From an uncultured Eubacteriales bacterium (GTDB lineage: Bacteria; Bacillota; Clostridia; Oscillospirales; Acutalibacteraceae), in assembly GCA_934525065.1 (NCBI GenBank), contig CAKSYX010000010.1:1-58623 (forward strand): a stretch of DNA of 58,623 bases. The letters run 5' to 3'. The position numbers and the translations under genes were made by a program. How positions within the stretch are numbered: the first letter of the stretch is position 1; the number at the start of each line of letters is the position of its first letter. Positions 52,883 to 58,623 of this stretch are shown piece after piece. The notes below the pieces were generated by a model. The model had not been told where the DNA came from and made no database searches. It saw nothing but the letters and a program-made list of their open reading frames with translations.

Positions 52883-55800
52883 ATGAAAAAGACAGCAAAG
52901 CTGCTTGTGACGCTCATCTTCTGCCTTGGCGTTGCTTTCGCTGCCGTAACGCCTGCCTTTGCCGCAATTTCGCAGGTCAAGGGCGTTAAGGCCAAGGTCA
53001 CCTACAACACCGCAACGCTCACATGGAGCAAGGCCTCCGGCGTTTCCGGCTATGAGGTTCAGCAATACACCTCAAAGAAATGGAAAGCGCTCGGAACCAC
53101 CACCAAGCGTTCATACACAATTAAAAAGCTCAAAACCGGAACAACCTACAAGTTCCGCGTTGTCGGCTACAAAAAGTCCGGCAAAAAGAAGACCTACGGA
53201 AAAGCTTCCTCAACCGTCTCCGTAAAGCCCGTTTGCGCCGCGCCGGCCTCGCTTTCTGCGGTTCAGACCTCGTCAACGGCGGTTCGCCTTTCCTGGAAAA
53301 AGGTCAGCGGAGCTTCCGGATACACCGTTTGGCAGTATAAAAACAAAAAGTGGGTCGCTGTCGGCAAAAATGTCAAAAAGACCTATTGCACCGTTTCAAA
53401 GCTTACTCCCAACACGAAGTCTCAGTTCCGCGTCAGCGCGTATAGAACCGTAAGCAAAAAGAATATCGTCGGTGCATACTCCAAAACCGTTTCAATCACG
53501 CCGAAGGTCGTTGTTCCTTCTTCGCTTGCCCTCAGCTCAGCTGATTCCGGCTCCGTCACCTTCACTTGGGGAAAGGTTTCCGGTGCTTCGGGCTACGTTG
53601 TTTACAGCTACAACGGCTCAAAATACACCAAGGTTGCAACAGTCAGCAGCAACAAATGCACCGTTAAAAATCTCAAGGCGAACACCTCTTACAAATACGC
53701 CGTGAGAGCATATATCAAATCCGGCTCAAAGAATTATTATTCAACTTACAGTGCTTCCTATGCGGTTCAGACCGCCCCCGCTGCTGTTTCAGGCCTTGAG
53801 GTAACGGATGCAAAGGATACCTCGGCTTCGCTCAAATGGAGCGCGGCGGCAGGCGCAGCCGGCTATGAAGTCTCAGTCCTCAAAAACGGAAAATGGGCCG
53901 TTGCCGGAAAGTCCTCCGGAACCTCATACACGGTCACGGGTCTTTCAAGTCTCACCGAGTATTCCTTCAGGGTCAGAGCATACAGTGTGTTCGCAAAGAA
54001 AACCCTCTATTCCGATTACAGTTCTCAGGCCACAACAAAAACCGTCTTTTCTGCTGTCGGCAGTCTGCGAGCCGACACTGCGACCGCAACCGGCTTTAAC
54101 TTCTCCTTCGGAAAGGTCAATGAAGCCGAAAGCTATATAATTGAAAGAAGCAGCGACAACAAAACATGGACAGGCGTTGACTTTGAAGGCACTTTCGTTG
54201 CCGAAGCCGATGGCAGGATCTACTGCTCAATTGACGGCCTGACGAACTCCACGGTCGTTTATATCCGCGTAACGGGTGTAAGCGCTGACGGCATTCTCGG
54301 TGTACCTTCAACCTTTGCAGGTAAAACAAAGCCCGCAAATGTTGCGGACATTGCTGCCGTTTCCGGCAACGACGCGCAGTCTGCCGTTCTCTCCTGGCCG
54401 GCACTTCCCGGTGCGGAGGGCTATATTGTTGAAAGAGTTGACACCGGCAAGACCATGCAGGTCAAAACAAACCTTTGCACCTTCAGCGGTCTTTCACCCA
54501 ACACGACTTATCTTTTCAGGGTCAGGGCCTTTATTACCGTTGGCGGCGAGACACTGACGAGCGAAGAAACCGACGACGTCATAGTCAAGACCTATTTAAG
54601 CCCCGTAACAGGCTTCAAGGTCGTCACCAACGCAAAATATTACCGCTGCCACAACGTGACATGGAACAAGGTACCCGGCATGGAATATAAGCTTGAATAC
54701 TTCGACCATGGCAGCGAGGACTGGGTTGAAACCGCAATCAAAGAGTTTGACGCAGCCTATACCGAAACAGGTGAATACTTCAAGCTCGGCGATGAATATC
54801 TCGGTACAGTCAAAAACGTCACATTTAAGAAAACTTCAAACTATGTTACAACCGTTTCGTGGGAACCGATCTACGGCGCAACCGAATACACCGTCAGTGT
54901 TTCCGCTGCGGAAGGCTCAGACGTTATGATTGAACAGGCAACAACAAAGAGCAACAGCGTTTCGCTGCGCCTTCCTCCGCAGACAAAGTTCACGTTTGAA
55001 ATTGAAGCGAAGGGTCTCCCCGTCAGAATCTACGGCATTGACGCCGACGGAAACAGAACCGGCTGTGCAACCGCAGCTCTCAACATTCTTTCCGCTTCAT
55101 CCGGAACATCAACCTCAAAACCAACCTATACCACCCCGAAGGCTCCTGCGTTTTCTTCGTCGAACGATGAAAACCGCCTGCTTTACACTCTGAAGCTCGT
55201 TCAGGCAATCAACAACACCAAGTACGCCAAAGGAACGGTTGAAGCAAAGCGCACCGAAATTTTTGACGCAAACTTCAGAGACGGCAAGTATGGCATCATT
55301 CCGCTCAAGACTATGCTTGAAATTGCCAAGGAGCTTGACCCGAAAGCAGCGGCCGAAATTGAAAAATCGCTCGCTTCAAGCACGGATTCAACCGCTTCCG
55401 GAACCTTCAAAAACGGAATCGGAACAATTACGGTCAAGGAAAAAGACATTGACACCGGAAAATACACAACCACGACCAAGAGGTATTCAAGCCTTTACGG
55501 CTTCATTACCCCGGGTGGAAAGGAATATGCCGAGTTTTATAAGCAGAACGACAGCATTTCAACCTTCGCAAAGAAGGTCAAATCCGTCAGCGTCAGCGGC
55601 AGCAAAATCAAGCTTGTTCTTCAGCCGGAGACAGTTAAGTTCAAAAACGGCAATGCAAGCGGCGCACTGAACGTTCACGACGGCTTTGTTAACAGCGGCG
55701 TTGACTCGCTCAGCCTCGGAAGCGGCTCAACATCTTCCTATAAGGCAGGAATGAACCTCACCGAAAAGAAGTCAAAGTTCACCGAAAACAAGCCCGGAAC

Positions 55801-55957
55801 CACCGTCACCGCCGTTTTGAACAGCGACGGAACGCTCAAATCGCTCTCAGTGAACAGCCCGTATATTCTTGAGTCAAACAGCACAGTTGAAAGCAAAAAG
55901 CTCTATATTCTCATGGACGGCGCTGTTAAATCAAGCTACACCTTCAGTTATAAATAA
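52883..55957 (+). CDS. Secreted multi-fibronectin type III protein
   Basis: 1024 residues, start behind AAAGGAGG. A signal peptide (1-27, ending TPAFA) is followed by at least six fibronectin type III domains (residues about 30-590), each with a W near the start (LTWSKASGVSGYEV, LSWKKVSGASGYTV, FTWGKVSGASGYVV). One or two more divergent ones follow (about 590-720). A Ser/Thr/Pro linker (SSGTSTSKPTYTTPKAP) leads to a C-terminal domain at about 760-1024, with IKLVLQPE, TAVLNSDGTLKSLSVNSPY and LMDGAVKSSYTFSYK. No sorting signal or S-layer domain is visible. It follows the LRR protein by 69 bp and probably forms an operon with it. Confidence 0.88.
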   Translation: MKKTAKLLVTLIFCLGVAFAAVTPAFAAISQVKGVKAKVTYNTATLTWSKASGVSGYEVQQYTSKKWKALGTTTKRSYTIKKLKTGTTYKFRVVGYKKSGKKKTYGKASSTVSVKPVCAAPASLSAVQTSSTAVRLSWKKVSGASGYTVWQYKNKKWVAVGKNVKKTYCTVSKLTPNTKSQFRVSAYRTVSKKNIVGAYSKTVSITPKVVVPSSLALSSADSGSVTFTWGKVSGASGYVVYSYNGSKYTKVATVSSNKCTVKNLKANTSYKYAVRAYIKSGSKNYYSTYSASYAVQTAPAAVSGLEVTDAKDTSASLKWSAAAGAAGYEVSVLKNGKWAVAGKSSGTSYTVTGLSSLTEYSFRVRAYSVFAKKTLYSDYSSQATTKTVFSAVGSLRADTATATGFNFSFGKVNEAESYIIERSSDNKTWTGVDFEGTFVAEADGRIYCSIDGLTNSTVVYIRVTGVSADGILGVPSTFAGKTKPANVADIAAVSGNDAQSAVLSWPALPGAEGYIVERVDTGKTMQVKTNLCTFSGLSPNTTYLFRVRAFITVGGETLTSEETDDVIVKTYLSPVTGFKVVTNAKYYRCHNVTWNKVPGMEYKLEYFDHGSEDWVETAIKEFDAAYTETGEYFKLGDEYLGTVKNVTFKKTSNYVTTVSWEPIYGATEYTVSVSAAEGSDVMIEQATTKSNSVSLRLPPQTKFTFEIEAKGLPVRIYGIDADGNRTGCATAALNILSASSGTSTSKPTYTTPKAPAFSSSNDENRLLYTLKLVQAINNTKYAKGTVEAKRTEIFDANFRDGKYGIIPLKTMLEIAKELDPKAAAEIEKSLASSTDSTASGTFKNGIGTITVKEKDIDTGKYTTTTKRYSSLYGFITPGGKEYAEFYKQNDSISTFAKKVKSVSVSGSKIKLVLQPETVKFKNGNASGALNVHDGFVNSGVDSLSLGSGSTSSYKAGMNLTEKKSKFTENKPGTTVTAVLNSDGTLKSLSVNSPYILESNSTVESKKLYILMDGAVKSSYTFSYK

Positions 55958-55962
55958 TTTCG

Positions 55963-56009
55963 GCAAAGGGGAGCCGGAAAGGGTGGCTCTTTCCGGCTCC
56001 TTTGCTTTT
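55963..56009 (+). terminator. Terminator after the fibronectin protein
   Basis: GCAAAGGGGAGCCGGAAAG pairs with CTTTCCGGCTCCTTTGC (one or two bulges) and is followed by TTTT. The next gene starts 18 bp later, so some read-through is likely. Confidence 0.75.
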
Positions 56010-56026
56010 CAAAGGAAGAAGAAGCC

Positions 56027-57013
56027 ATGACCAACAAAAAATTGCTTCAGGCTGCGGGAATTGCCGTCGCCGCAATATGGGTGTTCTGCATCAGCCTTTT
56101 TGTTGCGCTCAAAAGGGTTGACCGGACGCCGGAAACAACGGCCGCCTTCGGCACAACGCCGGCCGCGACTGTCTCTTCGCAGCCTTCTCAGGCCACCGCA
56201 ACACTTGGCGGCTCAAGCGAACCGAAATACACCATCGGCGGAAACAGGCTGAGCACCAACGTTTCGGTCGGAGACCCCGACTGGTATATTGCGGAGTCGC
56301 AGTCCAAAAAAGCCTCAGAAGCTGCTTCAATTGCGGCCCAGGTTCGCGACAGCTCAATTGCAAAGGCTGAAAAAAAAGTTCCGGGCAGCAAAAAGGACGT
56401 TATCGACGCTTATGTCAAAGCGGTCAACAAGCTCAAGAACACCAAAAACTTTTCCCTCTCAAAGGAGGACACGCTGAACATTCAGATCGATGACATCACC
56501 GGCGGCCAGGCTGTTGAAAACCTCGCCTCCTCCCTAATAAGCAATAACGCCAAAACCGCACCGGAAACCTACGCCTTTTCAAACGGAATTGACGCGGCAA
56601 GCGGAAAATCTCCGAACGCAGTCATCGCTCCGCTCAACACTTCGGCCTCGCTCACAAAAAGTGCCGTAACCTCGGCAAAAGCGACCTCAACCGGCGGCGG
56701 AGCATATACACTGAAAATCGTTCTCGGCGAAGAAGTTCAGACGCTGAATCTCCCGGCCGAAGGCTACGCAACAACGATGGAGGTTATCAACGTTGATTCT
56801 CTCGGACTTCCCTCCAATGCGAAAATTTCCACGCTTGACATCACCTATGACAACTCCGTGATTGAAGCTTCAATCGACAAGGAAGGCCGAATAACCTCAA
56901 TGAAGCATGAGCTGAACGTTACCCGCGCAAGCGGGCAGGGTAAGTATTTCCTTCTCCCCGTCACCGTCAATCTCCACGGAGATTACACCAGCAGCTACAG
57001 CATTTCATACTGA
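56027..57013 (+). CDS. Membrane-anchored protein sharing the C-terminal domain of the two preceding proteins
   Basis: 328 residues. An N-terminal membrane helix (residues 9-30) is followed by a Thr/Ser/Pro-rich linker and a helical stretch (SQSKKASEAASIAAQ). The C-terminal about 200 residues start with KKDVIDAYVKAVNKLKNTKNFSL and contain YTLKIVLGEE, SVIEASIDKEGRITSMKHEL and VTVNLHGDYTSSYSISY. The order and spacing match the C-terminus of the preceding protein (helix AINNTK, strand IKLVLQPE, DGTLKSLSV, end SSYTFSYK). There is no fibronectin domain. The function is unknown; it could be the membrane partner of the two secreted proteins. The start lies behind AAAGGAAG. Confidence 0.8.
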   Translation: MTNKKLLQAAGIAVAAIWVFCISLFVALKRVDRTPETTAAFGTTPAATVSSQPSQATATLGGSSEPKYTIGGNRLSTNVSVGDPDWYIAESQSKKASEAASIAAQVRDSSIAKAEKKVPGSKKDVIDAYVKAVNKLKNTKNFSLSKEDTLNIQIDDITGGQAVENLASSLISNNAKTAPETYAFSNGIDAASGKSPNAVIAPLNTSASLTKSAVTSAKATSTGGGAYTLKIVLGEEVQTLNLPAEGYATTMEVINVDSLGLPSNAKISTLDITYDNSVIEASIDKEGRITSMKHELNVTRASGQGKYFLLPVTVNLHGDYTSSYSISY

Positions 57014-57053
57014 GGAAACAGCGATAAATAAAAGGAAAAAGTTAAGCAAGGTC

Positions 57054-57082
57054 TTGACTTTTTCTTTTTTTATTGGTACAAT
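57054..57082 (+). promoter_or_regulatory. Promoter of rpsF-ssb-rpsR
   Basis: TTGACT at 57054, 17 bp T-rich spacer, TACAAT at 57077. An AAAAAGT/ACTTTTT stem with a T run from 57035 overlaps its -35 box and ends the upstream transcript. Confidence 0.8.
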
Positions 57083-57112
57083 ACACCTTGCTGTATTTTG
57101 ACAGCGCTCTTT

Positions 57113-57126
57113 GCCCCGAAAGGGGC
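57113..57126 (+). promoter_or_regulatory. Leader hairpin before rpsF
   Basis: GCCCC-GAAA-GGGGC, a perfect short hairpin in the 5' leader, 28 bp before rpsF. Leaders of rpsF operons often hold a structure bound by the S6:S18 pair that needs a CCG bulge or loop; whether this is that structure is uncertain. Confidence 0.4.
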
Positions 57127-57154
57127 CTAATGTCCATAAGGAGGTGCAATAACA

Positions 57155-57436
57155 ATGACCAGCAACTACGAGACCATGTTAGTATTTTCAGTGGCTAAAG
57201 GCGAAGAAGCCGTGAACGCTATGGTTGAAAAGTTCAAGTCCCTCATTGAAGCTCACGGAACGATCGATTCCGTTGATGTATGGGGCAACCGCAAGCTTGC
57301 TTACCCCATCAACTATGAGACCGAGGGCTACTATGTTCTTGTCAACTATTCAAGTGCTCCGGAATTCCCCGCTGAGCTTGACAGAGTTGTCAACATCACT
57401 GAAGGCGTTCTGCGTTCTCTCACCGTCAAGAAGTAA
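57155..57436 (+). CDS. rpsF: 30S ribosomal protein S6
   Basis: 93 residues, the S6 fold: YETMLVFSV, then the loop DVWGNRKLAYPINYETEGYYVLVNY, the segment that contacts S18. GGAGGTG precedes the start. It is the first gene of rpsF-ssb-rpsR, with ssb beginning 12 bp after the stop. Confidence 0.97.
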   Translation: MTSNYETMLVFSVAKGEEAVNAMVEKFKSLIEAHGTIDSVDVWGNRKLAYPINYETEGYYVLVNYSSAPEFPAELDRVVNITEGVLRSLTVKK

Positions 57437-57448
57437 GGAGGAACTGAT

Positions 57449-57889
57449 ATGATTAACAGTATCGTTCTCATGGGTCGCCTTGTGGCTAACCCCGAGCTTC
57501 GCACAACAACAACGGGAAAGAGCGTCTGCAATTTCAGAATTGCTGTTGACCGCTCTTTTGTCAGAGCCGGTGAACAAAGGCAGTCTGATTTTTTCACTGT
57601 CGTTGCTTGGGAAGGTACGGCCAATTTTGTCAGCCGTTACTTTTCACAAGGCTCAATGATCGCCGTTCAGGGTCAGATGCAGATGCGTCAGTATGAAGAC
57701 AACACCGGCGCAAAGAGAACCGCTTATGAGGTTCTTGCCCGCGAGGTCAGCTTCTGCGGCTCAAAGGCCGAAACCGGCTCGGGTAACGCAGCTTATGCCG
57801 CTCCGGCAGCAGCCCCGGCTCCCGCGTTCCAGTCTGCGGCTCCCGGCGATTTTGAAGAGATCACCGACGATGAAGATCTCCCGTTCTGA
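57449..57889 (+). CDS. ssb: Single-stranded DNA-binding protein
   Basis: 146 residues. The N-terminal OB fold starts MINSIVLMGRLVANPELRTT and has FRIAVDRSF and FVSRYFSQGSMIAVQGQMQ. An Ala/Pro-rich linker leads to the acidic tail DDEDLPF, which recruits replication and repair enzymes. It coats single-stranded DNA in replication. It lies between two ribosomal genes, the usual arrangement. Confidence 0.96.
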   Translation: MINSIVLMGRLVANPELRTTTTGKSVCNFRIAVDRSFVRAGEQRQSDFFTVVAWEGTANFVSRYFSQGSMIAVQGQMQMRQYEDNTGAKRTAYEVLAREVSFCGSKAETGSGNAAYAAPAAAPAPAFQSAAPGDFEEITDDEDLPF

Positions 57890-57923
57890 CAGCAACGAAA
57901 ATATTAACAAGGAGGAATAACTC

Positions 57924-58169
57924 ATGGCATACGAAAGAGGAAACGGCCGTTCTGGCAGAAAATCACGCAAAAAAGTTTGCGCTTTCTGCGTCGATAAGGT
58001 TGAATCAATCGACTATAAGGACACTGCTAAGCTTCGCAAGTTCACTTCTGACCGCGCGAAGATCCTTCCCCGCCGTGTAACGGGCACTTGCGCCCGTCAT
58101 CAGCGCGAACTGACCACCGCAATCAAGCGTGCCCGTCAGGTTGCTCTCATGCCCTACACAAGCGACTGA
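57924..58169 (+). CDS. rpsR: 30S ribosomal protein S18
   Basis: 81 residues. It has the S18 core KKVCAFCVDKVESIDYKD, RKFTSDRAKILPRRVTGTCARHQRELTTAIKRAR. The CxxC and later Cys suggest the zinc-binding form. AAGGAGG precedes the start. It is the last gene of the operon; the DNA right after its stop leads into a mobile-element gene. Confidence 0.96.
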   Translation: MAYERGNGRSGRKSRKKVCAFCVDKVESIDYKDTAKLRKFTSDRAKILPRRVTGTCARHQRELTTAIKRARQVALMPYTSD

Positions 58170-58196
58170 TTTAAATGAATCATATAAAAAGGAACT

Positions 58197-58239
58197 GCCG
58201 AAGGAGGCACTTCGTAAGGAAGTGCCTCCTTCGGCTTTT
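58197..58239 (+). terminator. Terminator of the rpsF-ssb-rpsR operon
   Basis: A perfect 17-bp stem: 58197-58213 (GCCGAAGGAGGCACTTC) pairs with 58219-58235 around GTAAG, followed by TTTT. It lies 27 bp after the rpsR stop and also separates it from the next gene. Confidence 0.85.
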
Positions 58240-58297
58240 GTAATCAGCCGGAATGATTGGATTGTAGGTAAAATCAATCATATTGGAGGATTACAAA

Positions 58298-58623
58298 ATG
58301 GACAAGTACAACTACAACGAACAGAACGGACTTTGGTATGAGCTGCAAGGGGACTACTATCTGCCCTGTCTGAGACTGTCAGAGGAAGAAACAGTACACA
58401 TCGGCATCTGGGGGCAGCAGCACCGACGCTATCTCAAAAGCCACCGCAAAGTGCTGTACACCTCCCTGCTTACCAGCGGTAAGTTGAACAGCTATCTTGC
58501 TGACATTAACCAGCAGGCAGAGGAACTATTCTCTCGGTTGGTAAAACAGATGGCAACAAGCGAAAGTATCACGGAGACACTGAAGGCCGCCGATCCGATG
58601 GATTGGGTCGGTAGGATGAATAA
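58298..58623 (+). mobile_element. tnpV: Transposon-associated TnpV-like protein gene, partial (runs off the window)
   Basis: At least 108 codons from the ATG at 58298 (behind GGAGG), open at the right edge. The residues YNEQNGLWYELQGDYYLPCL, IGIWGQQHRRYLKSHRKV, YTSLLTSGKLNSYLADIN and DPMDWVGRMN match the TnpV family, small proteins found in mobile elements of gut Firmicutes. Its function is unknown; it is a marker of inserted mobile DNA. It is placed here straight after rpsR, so an element boundary must lie between about 58170 and 58297. Confidence 0.82.

Noticed and set aside
55201..55479. 92-codon minus-strand open frame in the fibronectin gene
   Set aside because: Antisense to the C-terminal domain, no ribosome binding site.

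Overview
The window looks like one stretch of a spore-forming, anaerobic, gut-type Firmicute (class Clostridia; I infer an Oscillospirales-like lineage). The reasons are: spore genes (spoIIP, gpr), a type III glutamine synthetase next to a type I enzyme, a FeoA-FeoA-FeoB operon with DUF3793 and flavodoxin, consensus sigma-A promoters (TTGACA, 17 bp, TATAAT) and strong Gram-positive ribosome binding sites. No species call is possible from sequence reading alone.

Layout. 1-4430 is a lower-GC accessory block on the minus strand: a McrB scrap, the N-terminal third of a type I restriction subunit (HsdR), a TIR-domain protein, half an HsdS, a membrane protein with a broken C-terminus and a protein with two HEPN-like motifs. 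Two of its gene boundaries are abrupt fusions between unrelated genes. 4726-11684 (minus) is rlmD, an LCP-family protein, a two-component pair, apgM and nagA. A tRNA-Lys(UUU) with its own promoter and terminator lies at 11833. A P-type calcium ATPase follows, then a nitrogen block: asnB and glnN (minus), glnA, an ANTAR-domain regulator and pyrG (plus). 23240-28263 (plus) is an iron block with repeated GGTTAGC-N4-GCTAACC operators. 28392-31098 (minus) holds an AraC-type regulator, a secreted GDPD phosphodiesterase and an orphan ATPase-domain protein. 31291-34608 has gap and a CIRCE-controlled htpG. 34896-41077 has a LysR regulator and a livJHMGF branched-chain amino acid transporter. 41308-49326 has a large secreted protein, purB, a sirtuin, spoIIP, gpr and rpsT. 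50060-57013 encodes three secreted or membrane-anchored proteins, two of them fibronectin type III proteins, that appear to share a C-terminal domain. The window ends with rpsF-ssb-rpsR and the start of a tnpV-like mobile-element gene.

How genes work together. The clearest system is nitrogen control. Both glutamine synthetase genes have a consensus promoter followed by a leader with an intrinsic terminator. In each leader, the 5' arm of the terminator overlaps a small hairpin with an A-A-G-G-N-C hexaloop, the recognition shape of ANTAR antiterminators, and an ANTAR protein gene lies directly after glnA. The iron block is tied together by DtxR-like operators before feoA, feoB and the DUF3793 gene. 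The livJ promoter carries a 15-bp palindrome in its spacer and a near copy 175 bp upstream, next to the LysR gene.

The non-coding DNA carries a dispersed family of degenerate 7-bp-period repeats (TAGATAA/ATCTAAC type) and GC-rich palindromes, densest at 49468-49800.
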